Positions 37,817-47,153 of a stretch of DNA of 64,000 bases are shown here, piece by piece. The notes below the pieces were generated by a model. It made no database searches, was not told the origin of the DNA, and saw only the letters and a program-made list of their open reading frames with translations. The DNA is from Leptospira dzoumogneensis (GTDB lineage: Bacteria; Spirochaetota; Leptospiria; Leptospirales; Leptospiraceae): positions 124,001-188,000 of the forward strand of contig NZ_RQHS01000010.1 of NCBI RefSeq assembly GCF_004770895.1, in the 5' to 3' direction. Position numbers and translations under genes: made by a program. Each line of letters opens with the position of its first letter. Position 1 is the first letter of the stretch.

Positions 37817-37830
37817 TTATATCTCCCGTG

Positions 37831-39981
37831 TCAGTAGACGGTATTCATTCTCATGTAAACGCCGGGATTCCGTTTAATGTACTGGATGAGTTCGTTCTGA
37901 GAAATAGAGAACAATTCCGTTTCTGATTCTGCTTGGAACGTGTAATTGGACACCAGCTTTTTGGATATCGAGTAGATCTCTCCCACAAAATCCCCATCGG
38001 TCAACTCGGCCAATTTTTTGCCGTGTTGATATACGCTTACTTTTCCATGACGGATAATATATGCCTCGTGGTAAAACGCTTTTTCCGTAATAAGCACTGA
38101 ACCTTTGTTCACCTTAGAAAGTCTCATGATCATTTCTAATTGAGTGACTTGATGGCTGGTTAATCCTTTAAAATGACGTGAATCTAACAGTGTTTTCCAA
38201 GAGTTACTATCACGAATGCTGTTCAGTCGTATTAAGTTTTGTCTTAGATCCGTATTTCTGATAAACTGTAAGAACTTATTCTTCTCTATTGTAAGAGCTA
38301 CTACATCCGTTTCCGCAAAAACGTCCGCAGCCCTAGGAAGATCTAGAACAAGAGACGCTTCTCCGAAATATTCATACTGACCGTATCGTTTAATCGGCGC
38401 TATATCGGACTCTCCTAGAAGTCCCTCGAACTTTACGTTCCCGGATGCGATGATATAAAATTTATCTCCTGGTGTTCCCTTCTTGATGATCTGATCGCCG
38501 CGTTTGTATTTTTCTTCTCGGACAATGAGTAGGAATTCCTTGGCCTTCTCAATCGGGAAACCGCTGAAAATATCGATTTGGCTTAAAATATCTAGAAGAT
38601 TATAAGCCTCCATATGTTTAGGAGGAGTGATCTCAGGATAAACAGTGTTCTCTATTCCGAAACGAGCCAGTTTCAGCTTAGTGCCTGGAGGCATATCGGT
38701 TCTTGCTATATGATATACTGTGATCTTTTCCTGGATCTCAGGAGGCAAGCTTGCTAGATAACTAACTCTTGTATGAAGAGGAGGAATTCCGGCCTCATGA
38801 TAAATAATCCTTCTGTCCCAAGGGAATTCTTTCAAAAATTTCCAGCGGGATTCAGGAAGAACTCCCTTCTCATACATCTTATCATGCACTTCAGGCTCGT
38901 TCAAGTGATCCGAAGTATACACGAAAGATTGGTCTTGGAAGAAGAATTCGAATCCTACGGAAGGAATAGAATGTAATGCATAATGAAAATTGAATTCTCC
39001 ACCATTGATCATCGCAGGTCTACCTATGATGATTTGTTGGAAATTGAAAAGTTCCAGTAATTCTTTACGAGGAATTTTAGTGAGTGCGGAATATTTACGG
39101 ATAAAACTTTCCATCACAGTTGCGGTTGCGTGAATTGTGATCTTGGTCTCTTCCATAATTTTCTGGAAGGTACCCGCGTCATGATCCGCATGACAGTGAG
39201 TGAGAATAACGTGGTTGATCAGTTTAGGATTTACGTTAGACAGCCTAAGCCACTCGGTAGAGTTCACGGGTGGATCCACCATAATACCTTGGTGGTTCAA
39301 CCAGATAATAAAACCGGAAGTGTTATCTGCAGGATCGAATCCATGAGAAGGTCCGAGACATGTAATCCCAAGTAAAGGAGCTTGGAAAGGTTCCTCTAAT
39401 CTATGACCGATCTCATATTTGATATTGAATCCGACTTCGCCGGGGATCTCGGTTTCTTTTGTTCCGTCGGTAATCCTAAAATCACCGGAAGGAAGTTTAC
39501 GAACTAAAACCTTTCCCAGGTTGACCATATTATCTCTATCGAATACTTGGAAGTCGACTACATCGTCTAGTCCCTTATACCCTCTGAAATAACCCATCTC
39601 CGCTTTCATATCCGGAAAGCCGAAAGACTCCGCACCGTCCAGATACTCGGATTCTAAATTGATCTCTTCAGGACCCATTAAGGATTCTTTAAGTACTGTG
39701 ATGAGCTGATCTTTTTGCTCGGCAGTACAAATGATCGTAGTCTTTTTTTGTCTTAAGAAGAAGTTAAAGTAAATCGGGAATTCAAGCTCTGCAGTACTGA
39801 TCCCCTTTTCTACGTGAAAAAATTTATTAGGAAGTATAAACACCAGGGGAGTCTTTTTTTCGGCCATCGTATCTTTGATGGTTTCTGGAGGAGAGCCGAT
39901 CTGAAAGAAGCCCTCGCTTGTTTCTACTAAATAGCCCCCTCTAGGAAGCTCTATATATCCCCTGGTTTGTTCTTTTAGCAT
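37831..39981 (-). CDS. Metallo-beta-lactamase-fold hydrolase with two cyclic-nucleotide-binding domains
   Basis: 716 aa. Residues 1-200 are a unique N-terminal region. A metallo-beta-lactamase core at about 205-430 carries the metal motif HCHADHD (His262, His264, Asp266, His267) and a QDQSFVYTSDHLNEPEVHD strand. Two cNMP-binding modules follow: about 480-600 (FSGFPIEKAKEFLLIVREEKYKRGDQII, GDKFYIIASGNV, GEASLVLDLPRAADVFA) and about 600-716 (KGSVLITEKAFYHEAYIIRHGKVSV, DGDFVGEIYSIS). A hydrolase that may be gated by a cyclic nucleotide. Start ATG 39981 lies 32 nt downstream of the thioredoxin stop, which suggests one transcript. Confidence 0.82.
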   Translation of the reverse strand: MLKEQTRGYIELPRGGYLVETSEGFFQIGSPPETIKDTMAEKKTPLVFILPNKFFHVEKGISTAELEFPIYFNFFLRQKKTTIICTAEQKDQLITVLKESLMGPEEINLESEYLDGAESFGFPDMKAEMGYFRGYKGLDDVVDFQVFDRDNMVNLGKVLVRKLPSGDFRITDGTKETEIPGEVGFNIKYEIGHRLEEPFQAPLLGITCLGPSHGFDPADNTSGFIIWLNHQGIMVDPPVNSTEWLRLSNVNPKLINHVILTHCHADHDAGTFQKIMEETKITIHATATVMESFIRKYSALTKIPRKELLELFNFQQIIIGRPAMINGGEFNFHYALHSIPSVGFEFFFQDQSFVYTSDHLNEPEVHDKMYEKGVLPESRWKFLKEFPWDRRIIYHEAGIPPLHTRVSYLASLPPEIQEKITVYHIARTDMPPGTKLKLARFGIENTVYPEITPPKHMEAYNLLDILSQIDIFSGFPIEKAKEFLLIVREEKYKRGDQIIKKGTPGDKFYIIASGNVKFEGLLGESDIAPIKRYGQYEYFGEASLVLDLPRAADVFAETDVVALTIEKNKFLQFIRNTDLRQNLIRLNSIRDSNSWKTLLDSRHFKGLTSHQVTQLEMIMRLSKVNKGSVLITEKAFYHEAYIIRHGKVSVYQHGKKLAELTDGDFVGEIYSISKKLVSNYTFQAESETELFSISQNELIQYIKRNPGVYMRMNTVY

Positions 39982-40013
39982 GGAAAATTCCGCCGCAGTC
40001 GAGATCGAATTTT

Positions 40014-40328
40014 TTATTTATGTCTTTCGATGAAACTTTTGATTTGCGCCTTAGGAAGGGCCCCTATGATCTTATCCACCAATTGTCCGTCTTTGAAAAG
40101 TAGAAGTGTCGGCAGAGATTGGATATTTAATTTTTGTGCCGTGTCCTGGTTATCGTCTACGTTTAATTTTTTAATTTTTAAGATCTCATTCATCTCGGAC
40201 GACAGCTCTTCCAGAACCGGGGAAACCATTCTACAAGGACCACACCATTCCGCCCAGCAATCTACTAGAACCATGCCCTTGTTGATCTCGGAACTGAAAG
40301 TTGAATCGTTTATTTCGGTCAATGCCAT
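40014..40328 (-). CDS. trxA: Thioredoxin
   Basis: 104 aa, standard length. Active site WAEWCGPCRM (Cys29, Cys32), buried Asp region and cis-Pro in LPTLLLF. It reduces cytosolic disulfides using thioredoxin reductase. Confidence 0.95.
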   Translation of the reverse strand: MALTEINDSTFSSEINKGMVLVDCWAEWCGPCRMVSPVLEELSSEMNEILKIKKLNVDDNQDTAQKLNIQSLPTLLLFKDGQLVDKIIGALPKAQIKSFIERHK

Positions 40329-40381
40329 GTGCTAGATTTTCTCCTGTTTTTTTCCCACTCTTTATAACAAATTGGACGGGT

Positions 40382-41191
40382 CTATTTCTTCTTTTTCTTC
40401 TTTTCCTTCTCAGCTTCTATCGACTCTACCTTTTCTTTTAGGGATTCTATCAGGGTTTTTGTCTTTCCCAGGTCCTCCGTTTCGCCTGTGGTTTGCAGGA
40501 TTTTACGGTTTACCTCCAAAAGGGATATGGATTTTTTCAGATCCCCGGCGTCCTGGGTGGACAAATCGAATTTGGCACGATATTCCTGAGCGGCAAAGTT
40601 ACAAAGTTCCAGAATTAAATTATAGTGTTCCTGCCTAGGATAGTAAAACGGATTCTCTAAGTCTCTTTCCTTCTCAAAAGCCCGGAAGTCAAAAAGATTC
40701 TTACTAAGTATGGCGATTTTGAAATGTATCTCCGGAAAACTCCATTTCCATTTGGAGTTAGAACCGAATGCCTCGATCGTGTTCGTAGTGCAGTTCTTAA
40801 GTCCCTTTACGTAATTCAGTCTTTGGAGAGGATTGAATTCTATAATTTTGGCGAGAAGGTCCTTATTTTCTCCCAGACCAGACTCAAAGTCGGTTCCGAC
40901 TACTTTTTCCATAAAGGAGATCGCGCTATAAATTTCTTTCCTCCCCTGGTTGAGGTAGGTATCCGATTTCAGATCCAAGATCGCAACGGAGATCTCATTG
41001 ATCAGAAGACAGGTATTTATGTTTTTGATAGAATTTAAGGAAAGAGCCACATTGAAGTAAGCTTCCATTTTAGGATCTTTTCTGGATTGGGCCTTGAGAA
41101 GATTTCCTTCCTTCTTCAAATCCTCCAAAAATGCACGAAAATCCGCCAGTTTCTCCTGGAATTCCTGCTTCTGTTCCTTAGTAAGAGCCAT
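40382..41191 (-). CDS. Hypothetical helical protein with Lys-rich C-terminus
   Basis: 269 aa, almost wholly helical and charged, ending in a poly-Lys tail (EKEKKKKKK). No family recognised. ATG 41191 is 3 nt after the stop of the small ORF at 41195, so the two are co-translated. Confidence 0.6.
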   Translation of the reverse strand: MALTKEQKQEFQEKLADFRAFLEDLKKEGNLLKAQSRKDPKMEAYFNVALSLNSIKNINTCLLINEISVAILDLKSDTYLNQGRKEIYSAISFMEKVVGTDFESGLGENKDLLAKIIEFNPLQRLNYVKGLKNCTTNTIEAFGSNSKWKWSFPEIHFKIAILSKNLFDFRAFEKERDLENPFYYPRQEHYNLILELCNFAAQEYRAKFDLSTQDAGDLKKSISLLEVNRKILQTTGETEDLGKTKTLIESLKEKVESIEAEKEKKKKKK

Positions 41192-41194
41192 TAA

Positions 41195-41362
41195 TTATAC
41201 CTGCACATTTATCAAACTTCCGACAGAAAGAGCGTACATATAATCGGAATTCGGAGTATTCTCCGCTTTTTTCCGATCTTCTTCTTTTTCTTCCTCTCCA
41301 CCCGGTTCTCGAACAGGAAGAGGAACGGAGATTGAATCTAAGGGGCTGGATTCTATTCTCAT
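41195..41362 (-). CDS. Small ORF (55 aa) upstream of the helical protein
   Basis: From ATG 41362, 55 codons beginning MRIESSPLDSISVPLPVREP, then an acidic-basic run (GEEEKEEDRKKAENTP) and a hydrophobic end (YMYALSVGSLINVQV). CGGACGAG lies 3-10 nt upstream. Its TAA is 3 nt before the ATG of the next gene, the usual spacing of a translationally coupled pair, which supports it being real. No function recognised. The remaining gap 41363-41479 holds only the tatA promoter region. Confidence 0.6.
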   Translation of the reverse strand: MRIESSPLDSISVPLPVREPGGEEEKEEDRKKAENTPNSDYMYALSVGSLINVQV

Positions 41363-41479
41363 AAACTCGTCCGTTTTGCCTTTCTATCTGAACCTAAGTC
41401 CCAATAGAATTATCGGCTTGTTCCTACTAACTATTTGACATATATTACAGAGGCAAAATTCTAACTAAGGAGATAGTAT

Positions 41480-41725
41480 ATGTACGCACCACTCGCATTT
41501 TTAAATTTAGGCCCTTGGGAAATCTTTTTCATACTAGGTTTAGCTCTCCTGCTTTTCGGGGGCAAGCGACTTCCCTCTTTAGCAAAGGATTTAGGAGACG
41601 GAATCCGCCAATTTCGCAAATCTTTATCCGGAGATGCAGAATCCGAATCGGCTAAAATCCAGGAACCGGAAACAAAACCGGCCGCTCCTGCTTCTTCTCC
41701 TAAAAAATCCAAAAAATCCGCTTAA
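41480..41725 (+). CDS. tatA: Twin-arginine translocase subunit TatA/TatE
   Basis: 81 aa. A single N-terminal helix (LGPWEIFFILGLALLLFGGKRLPSLAKDLGDGIRQFRKS) with the FG hinge and amphipathic helix of TatA, followed by a charged Lys/Pro tail. AAGGAG lies 6 nt before ATG 41480. TatC follows; a hairpin at 41732 separates them. No TatB is seen in the window. Confidence 0.92.
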   Translation: MYAPLAFLNLGPWEIFFILGLALLLFGGKRLPSLAKDLGDGIRQFRKSLSGDAESESAKIQEPETKPAAPASSPKKSKKSA

Positions 41726-41731
41726 TATGAT

Positions 41732-41751
41732 AAGGGCCCTCGGGCCCTTTT
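41732..41751 (+). terminator. Hairpin between tatA and tatC (attenuator)
   Basis: AAGGGCCC and GGGCCCTT, 8 bp each around TC, then TT. Placed 6 nt after tatA and 31 nt before tatC, it would allow more tatA than tatC transcript, as Tat complexes need. Confidence 0.75.
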
Positions 41752-41781
41752 ATAACAGGGAAGGAACTCCAACCTTTCGAT

Positions 41782-42579
41782 ATGCCTTCTAAAAAAAAGA
41801 ACCTCTCCAGTACTCCCCCGCCTATAATCTCTGCCCCGGAGGAAAGTTTTCCTCATGACAGGGAAAAGTTTATGACCCTGGGGGAACATTTAGAAGAATT
41901 ACGTTCCGTTCTGATCCGTTCCATTCTGGTGTTCACAGTTTTTTTCGTGGTAGCTTTGTATTTCGGAGAAGAACTGCATAAGATTGTTATTAAACCGTAC
42001 AAGAACATTTTGGGAGAATCCGCTACATTCTACCAGATCAAACTCATGGCTCCTTTCATGGTATACCTACGAACAGGATTCATGGTCTCTATCTTGATAA
42101 CATTCCCTTTTGCCTTAGCCTTTTTATGGGGATTCGTTTCTCCTGCATTAGAACCAAGAACCGCGAGACTCGGAAAAGCTCTGATCGCATTTTCTACAAT
42201 TCTGTTTTGGTTAGGGGTTTGGTTGTGCTGGGCACAAGCATTCGAAAGTTTTCTAAAAATATTTTTAGTTACCGTTCGGCCTTTAGATATAGAGACCAGA
42301 CTTCCTATAGATGAATATTATGATGTATTCTTCAATATGCATTTGATCTTCGGATTGTCTTTCCAACTTCCTGTGATCATGGTATTGCTTGCGGCAGTCG
42401 GAATATTAAAACTTTCTTTTTTACTCAAACATTGGAGAGAGGCATTCATAGGGATCGCGTTCGCAGCAGCAGTATTATCTCCTGGACCGGACGTAATCTC
42501 AATGTTAATGTTATTTGTTCCATTGTTAGTCCTATTCGGGATCTCATTGGCGCTAATCGCAATTATAGAGAGGAAATGA
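41782..42579 (+). CDS. tatC: Twin-arginine translocase subunit TatC
   Basis: 265 aa with six helices. Family signatures are the N-terminal [15 protein letters not shown], the periplasmic [22 protein letters not shown] and [18 protein letters not shown]. It recognises the twin-arginine signal of folded exported proteins. Start ATG 41782. Confidence 0.95.
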   Translation: MPSKKKNLSSTPPPIISAPEESFPHDREKFMTLGEHLEELRSVLIRSILVFTVFFVVALYFGEELHKIVIKPYKNILGESATFYQIKLMAPFMVYLRTGFMVSILITFPFALAFLWGFVSPALEPRTARLGKALIAFSTILFWLGVWLCWAQAFESFLKIFLVTVRPLDIETRLPIDEYYDVFFNMHLIFGLSFQLPVIMVLLAAVGILKLSFLLKHWREAFIGIAFAAAVLSPGPDVISMLMLFVPLLVLFGISLALIAIIERK

Positions 42580-42580
42580 G

Positions 42581-43681
42581 TTGTTTCCGAATCTTCAATC
42601 CAAGCATAAATTAGCGTTCGCTTCTTTTACAGCTTCTTTCGTATTATTTTTATCTTATCTACTTCTAGATGATTTTTTATTCGGCGAAGAGATCAGAAAA
42701 GAATTAAGAGCATTTGTTTGGATCAGGCTCCTAGTCGGTCTATCCTTTTCCGTTCTACTTGGAATACTTACCTATTATCTTTTAAGTTTAAGTTTTAAAT
42801 CCCTTAAATCCATTTCCCAACTCTTACAAAACTGGTCCCAGGATGTATATGAGGATTCCGGAGAATCCGAAAAAGACGATGAACTAGGAGAACTTGCCAG
42901 GCACTTCCGTATCGCTCTATACCAGAAAAAGACTAAAGAAGAAACGGTTTCCCAGGAATCCTTAAATAAAAAAGAAAGAGAACTCTCCGACCGGATCCAA
43001 AAGTTTTTCCATAAGATCAGACTTCATAAGATCAAAAACCTTGACATTACTGTTTTTCCCCGCACATCCGATAGCGGGGAATCGGATTACGCCAATATTA
43101 TTCCGACGGCGGACGGTTGTTTTGGAGTATTAGCGGGTTTTCCGAACCACGGAGCAATCGAATCTTCTCTCAAGGCAAGGATAGAAGGTATGATTTCCCT
43201 CGCCCAGGAAACCACGGGACTAAGAGGAGAAGATCTGCTTTATAAAATAGATCGTGCACTCAGATCCACACCTATCTCTTATTTGAATCTTACATTATTC
43301 TATTTGGAAACAAGAAACGGAGAAGCAGGTATCCTGCAGTTCCAGAAACTACCCGCACTCGTTCATAAATCCGGTAAAACGAATATATTACCGATCTCTA
43401 AACAAGTATTCTATGATTTCAGAAGTTCTACAAGAGAAGTAAAAAAGATCCAGATCAGGCCTGGAGAATACTTGGTTTTTTTGAGCGATAGGCTGACTGA
43501 ACTTACTAGCTCCGCGGGTGTTGCTCCACTTCTGATCCAACTCCAAAACTGGAGTGCCGGCAGAGAATATAAGAATTCCAGGGAACTCACACTTGATTTC
43601 GGAAGATTTTTAGAAATGGAATCCGGCAAGAAGGGCCTATCTAAGGCGGCAATCTTGACCGTGGGCCGGGTTAGAGATTAG
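42581..43681 (+). CDS. Membrane protein with degenerate SpoIIE/PP2C-like phosphatase domain
   Basis: 366 aa from TTG 42581, one base after the tatC stop. Two TM helices near the N-terminus (ASFTASFVLFLSYLLL, LLVGLSFSVLLGILTYYLLSLSF), a HAMP-like segment, a coiled coil, then a SpoIIE-type domain (ANIIPTADGCFGVLAGFPNHGAIESSLKARIEGMISLAQETTG, YLNLTLFYLET, PGEYLVFLSDRLTEL). The usual metal-binding Asp of GD(V/I)GH is replaced around CFGVLAGFPNHG, so catalysis may be lost. Coupling to tatC is positional, not necessarily functional. Confidence 0.65.
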   Translation: MFPNLQSKHKLAFASFTASFVLFLSYLLLDDFLFGEEIRKELRAFVWIRLLVGLSFSVLLGILTYYLLSLSFKSLKSISQLLQNWSQDVYEDSGESEKDDELGELARHFRIALYQKKTKEETVSQESLNKKERELSDRIQKFFHKIRLHKIKNLDITVFPRTSDSGESDYANIIPTADGCFGVLAGFPNHGAIESSLKARIEGMISLAQETTGLRGEDLLYKIDRALRSTPISYLNLTLFYLETRNGEAGILQFQKLPALVHKSGKTNILPISKQVFYDFRSSTREVKKIQIRPGEYLVFLSDRLTELTSSAGVAPLLIQLQNWSAGREYKNSRELTLDFGRFLEMESGKKGLSKAAILTVGRVRD

Positions 43682-43865
43682 AGACGCAGAGGATAAAAGA
43701 GACACAGAGAGCTTTGGCACGCAGAGACGCCAAGACGCAGAGAATTTTTAGATTCTTTAGTTCCGAATTTTTTACCAGATTTTCTAAACAAAAAACCTTA
43801 GCGGCTCCGCGCCTCTGCGTGAGATAATCCTGCACTGCGCCTCTCCAAAACTCTGTGCCTCCCGA
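43682..43865. repeat. Family A intergenic repeat, copy 4 (large)
   Basis: Several arms of the 'CACGCAGAGACGCCAAGACGCAGAGA' sequence: forward around 43682-43745 and reverse around 43799-43828 and 43838-43865, with a 50-nt AT-rich centre. Together with the palindrome at 43948 it accounts for the 343-nt gap between the SpoIIE-like gene and the alcohol dehydrogenase; no protein-coding frame is visible there. Confidence 0.75.
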
Positions 43866-43947
43866 CCCAGACCAAAGGATAATATTCATTTTTTAGAATA
43901 GAATAAAAAATAAAAAACAAAACCGGGATGATCTTGTCTAACTAGGG

Positions 43948-43968
43948 AAATTTTCAGACTGAAAATTT
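43948..43968. promoter_or_regulatory. 21-bp palindrome upstream of the alcohol dehydrogenase gene
   Basis: AAATTTTCAG (43948-43957), A, CTGAAAATTT (43959-43968), a perfect 10-bp inverted repeat. It ends 56 nt before the ATG. Probably an operator. Confidence 0.6.
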
Positions 43969-44024
43969 TCGAATTTCTCACCACTTGAAATTCATCCAAT
44001 ATTCCAAACCAAACGAGGAACAAA

Positions 44025-45071
44025 ATGATCCAAGCAAAAGGTTATGCTGCCGCTATTGCAAAGGCTCCTTTGGCACCTTTTCAATTCGATAGAAGAGATG
44101 CAAAAGACGAAGATGTAGTCATCGATATTCAATACTGCGGTATCTGTCATTCGGACATACACCAGGCAAGAGACGAATGGGGAGGATCTATCTTTCCCAT
44201 GGTCCCGGGTCACGAGATCACCGGTGTTGTGTCAAAAATAGGACCTAAGGTCACTAAGTTTAAAGTAGGAGATAAGGTAGGAGTCGGATGTTTTGTGGAC
44301 TCTTGCAGGGAATGCGAACATTGTAAAGCAGGTCTGGAACAATTCTGCGAAGGTGGGATGAGCGCCACTTATAACGGAAGAGAACAGGACAGAAAGACCC
44401 CGACCTACGGCGGTTATTCCAATAAGATCGTAGTCGATCAGAATTATGTATTAAGAATTCCTGATAATCTTCCTTTGGATGCTGCGGCTCCCCTGCTTTG
44501 TGCAGGGATCACCCTATATTCTCCTCTTGCTCATTGGAAAGCGGGTCCCGGTAAAAAAGTAGCGATCATCGGTCTTGGCGGACTTGGTCATATGGGTGTA
44601 AAGATCGCTCACGCACTCGGTGCAGAAGTTACTGTCCTCAGCCAATCCAACAAAAAAGAAGCGGATGCAAAACGTTTAGGCGCGGATCATTTTTATGCGA
44701 CTTCCGAAAAGAGCACATTCAATAAGTTAAAAGGAAGTTTTGATCTGATCATCAATACTGTTTCTATGCCTTTGGATTGGAATGCTTATCTCAGCCTATT
44801 AAGATTGGACGGTTCTCTGGTAGTGGTAGGCGTTCCGGAAGAACAGGTTCCTGTAGGAGCATTTTCTCTCATCATGGGTCGTAAGAGCTTGGCCGGTTCT
44901 TTGATCGGCGGGATCGCAGAAACCCAAGAGATGTTGGATTTCTGCGGTAAACATAATATTACCAGCGATATAGAACTGATCTCTATCCAGAAAGTGAACG
45001 AAGCTTACGAAAGAGTCGTTAAAAGCGACGTACGTTACAGATTTGTAATAGATATTGCTACTCTAAATTAG
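44025..45071 (+). CDS. Zinc-dependent alcohol dehydrogenase (cinnamyl-ADH type)
   Basis: 348 aa MDR family NAD(P)-dependent alcohol dehydrogenase. Catalytic zinc ligands Cys38 (CGICHSD) and His63/Glu64 (PGHEITG), structural zinc cysteines in [15 protein letters not shown], Rossmann motif GLGGLG in [16 protein letters not shown]. Closest in style to bacterial aldehyde reductases such as YahK/cinnamyl ADH. GAGG lies 7 nt before ATG 44025. A palindrome upstream (43948) may control it. Substrate unknown. Confidence 0.88.
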   Translation: MIQAKGYAAAIAKAPLAPFQFDRRDAKDEDVVIDIQYCGICHSDIHQARDEWGGSIFPMVPGHEITGVVSKIGPKVTKFKVGDKVGVGCFVDSCRECEHCKAGLEQFCEGGMSATYNGREQDRKTPTYGGYSNKIVVDQNYVLRIPDNLPLDAAAPLLCAGITLYSPLAHWKAGPGKKVAIIGLGGLGHMGVKIAHALGAEVTVLSQSNKKEADAKRLGADHFYATSEKSTFNKLKGSFDLIINTVSMPLDWNAYLSLLRLDGSLVVVGVPEEQVPVGAFSLIMGRKSLAGSLIGGIAETQEMLDFCGKHNITSDIELISIQKVNEAYERVVKSDVRYRFVIDIATLN

Positions 45072-45275
45072 GAGACGCGGAGTTAGAAGAGACGCAGGGA
45101 TAATTACACGCAGAGGCGCGGAGACGCTGAGGGGTTTGGAAAAGGATTTGTTTATAAGGCAAGGCTATTTCCATTAGCCCATAACAAACTCCGTATCTTC
45201 GTGTGAGAAACCTCTGCGGCTTTGCGTCTCTGCGTGAGAAACAATACCGCGGCGACTCTGCTCGCTCTGCGTCTC
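45072..45275. repeat. Family A intergenic repeat, copy 5
   Basis: Forward arms (around 45072-45131, including ACACGCAGAGGCGCGGAGAC) and reverse arms (around 45206-45275, including TGCGTCTCTGCGTGAGAAA) flank a central segment. The whole 204-nt gap between convergent genes is occupied by this repeat. Confidence 0.75.
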
Positions 45276-46547
45276 TTAAGCGATTTTTGGTTCTTTTTTC
45301 AGAATTAGTTTTGGAGGTTTGGTTCCGGTCACTGAATCTTCTGTGATGATCACTTCTTCTACGTCTTTGCGAGAAGGAATTTCATACATCAGATCCAGCA
45401 TTAGATTTTCAACGATAGCGCGTAATCCTCTTGCTCCGGATGCCCTTTCGATCGCAAGCTGAGCGATCTTATCGATAGCAGCTTCTTCGAAAGAAAGTTT
45501 TACATTTTCCATTTCTAGGATCTTGGTGTATTGGCGTAAGATCGCGTTTTTAGGCTCTCTGAAAATACGTTTGAGCATTTCTACACTCAAGTCTTGTAGA
45601 GTAGCGATCACTGGCATACGGCCGATAAATTCTGGGATCAGTCCGAACTTCATTAAGTCTTCAGGAATTACTCGAGCTAAAATTTCACCTTTGCTCTCGT
45701 CTCTTAAAACTTTTCCGTCTTTTTCATCGCTGCCGAACCCGATTGTTTTTACACCGGTTCTGGTTTTGATAATATTATCCAGGTCAACGAATGCTCCACC
45801 TAGAATGAATAGGATATTTTTAGTATCTACTTGAAGATATTCTTGGTGAGGATGTTTTCTTCCACCCTGAGGAGGAACGTTTGCAACTGTTCCTTCTATA
45901 ATTTTTAGAAGTGCTTGTTGTACACCTTCTCCACTCACGTCTCTCGTGATGGATGCACTGTCAGACTTGCGCGCGATCTTATCTACTTCGTCTATATAGA
46001 TGATACCGATCTCTGCTTTTTTGATATCATTATCAGCGTTTTGGATCAGCTTAAGAATGATATTCTCAACATCTTCTCCAACATATCCAGCTTCGGTGAG
46101 TGCGGTAGCATCTACGATCGCAAACGGGACCTTGATGATCTTTGCAAGAGTTTGGGCGAGCAAAGTTTTTCCGGAACCTGTAGGCCCGATCAGTAGAATA
46201 TTCGATTTTTCTAATTCGATATCCGCTTTTTTGTCTTTGAGATAAATTCTTTTATAGTGATTATAGACCGCAACGGACAAAGCTTTTTTAGCATGGTCTT
46301 GTCCGATTACGTATTGGTCTAGGATCGCTTTGATAGCGGCAGGATTAGGGACTTCTCCCAAAAGTTCTGTGCGTTCTTTTTCCTGCTCAGGCTCTTCTGC
46401 AATGATCTCATTGCAAAGAGAGATACATTCGTCGCAAATATAAACACCCGGACCGGCAACCAGTCGTTTTACGGAGTCTTGTTCTTTTCCGCAGAACGAA
46501 CAAAATAATTTTTGTTTATTATTGGTTCCGGTCGGTTTCTTTGCCAC
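45276..46547 (-). CDS. clpX: ATP-dependent Clp protease ATP-binding subunit ClpX
   Basis: 423 aa AAA+ unfoldase. Zinc-binding domain Cys16, Cys19, Cys38, Cys41 ([19 protein letters not shown]), Walker [20 protein letters not shown], Walker [22 protein letters not shown] pore loop, sensor region [11 protein letters not shown] with an IGF-like loop ([11 protein letters not shown]) for docking ClpP. It unfolds tagged substrates for ClpP. Order on the minus strand is tig, clpP, clpX, the common arrangement. Confidence 0.97.
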   Translation of the reverse strand: MAKKPTGTNNKQKLFCSFCGKEQDSVKRLVAGPGVYICDECISLCNEIIAEEPEQEKERTELLGEVPNPAAIKAILDQYVIGQDHAKKALSVAVYNHYKRIYLKDKKADIELEKSNILLIGPTGSGKTLLAQTLAKIIKVPFAIVDATALTEAGYVGEDVENIILKLIQNADNDIKKAEIGIIYIDEVDKIARKSDSASITRDVSGEGVQQALLKIIEGTVANVPPQGGRKHPHQEYLQVDTKNILFILGGAFVDLDNIIKTRTGVKTIGFGSDEKDGKVLRDESKGEILARVIPEDLMKFGLIPEFIGRMPVIATLQDLSVEMLKRIFREPKNAILRQYTKILEMENVKLSFEEAAIDKIAQLAIERASGARGLRAIVENLMLDLMYEIPSRKDVEEVIITEDSVTGTKPPKLILKKEPKIA

Positions 46548-46559
46548 GTTGATCCCCTA

Positions 46560-47153
46560 TCAGTTCTTTTGACGCTCTATAGAAATTACGGAATCTATGA
46601 TCCCGTATTTCTGGGCTTCTTCCGGAGTCATGTAAAGGTCCCTCTCGGTATCCTTTTGCACTTCTTCCACAGATTTGCCCGTGTGTTTAGCATACAAACC
46701 GTTTAACACCTGCTTTAATTTCAGAACTTCCTTAGCCTGGATAGCGATATCGGAAGCCTGACCGGTAGCTCCTCCGGTTGGCTGGTGCATCATAATTCTG
46801 GAATGAGGAAGAGCGGATCTTTTGCCCTTTGCCCCGCCTGCCAGAAGTAGTGCAGCCATTGAAGAAGCCTGGCCAATACAAAGTGTACGAACGTCTGCCT
46901 TAATATACTGCATAGTGTCGTAAATGGCAAGCCCGGAAGATACATATCCACCCGGGGAATTCAGATATAAGTAGATGTCCCTGTCCGGATTTTCCGCGTC
47001 CAGAAACAGTAGTTGGGCGATGATTACGTTCGCGTAATCGTCAGAGATTGCGTCACCTAGAAAGATAATTCTGTCCTTTAAGAGGCGGGAAAATACGTCA
47101 TACCGCATTTCTCCGCGACCGGTTTGCTCTATAACTGTAGGAATTATTGCCAT
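46560..47153 (-). CDS. clpP: ATP-dependent Clp protease proteolytic subunit ClpP
   Basis: 197 aa serine protease. Catalytic triad Ser98 (GQASSMAA), His123 (MMHQPTGG), Asp172 (TERDLYMT). Length is normal. Its start overlaps the end of tig by 10 nt (47144-47153), indicating coupled translation; clpX follows after 12 nt. Confidence 0.97.
   Translation of the reverse strand: MAIIPTVIEQTGRGEMRYDVFSRLLKDRIIFLGDAISDDYANVIIAQLLFLDAENPDRDIYLYLNSPGGYVSSGLAIYDTMQYIKADVRTLCIGQASSMAALLLAGGAKGKRSALPHSRIMMHQPTGGATGQASDIAIQAKEVLKLKQVLNGLYAKHTGKSVEEVQKDTERDLYMTPEEAQKYGIIDSVISIERQKN

Noticed and set aside
43716..43731. TGGCACGCAGAGACGC as a second sigma-54 promoter
   Set aside because: The -24 half matches, but the required TTGC -12 element is absent at the right spacing. 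It is part of repeat family A.
43671..43889. Minus-strand frame inside the repeat-rich gap
   Set aside because: It translates repeat family A sequence; Cys/Leu-rich nonsense without start signals.
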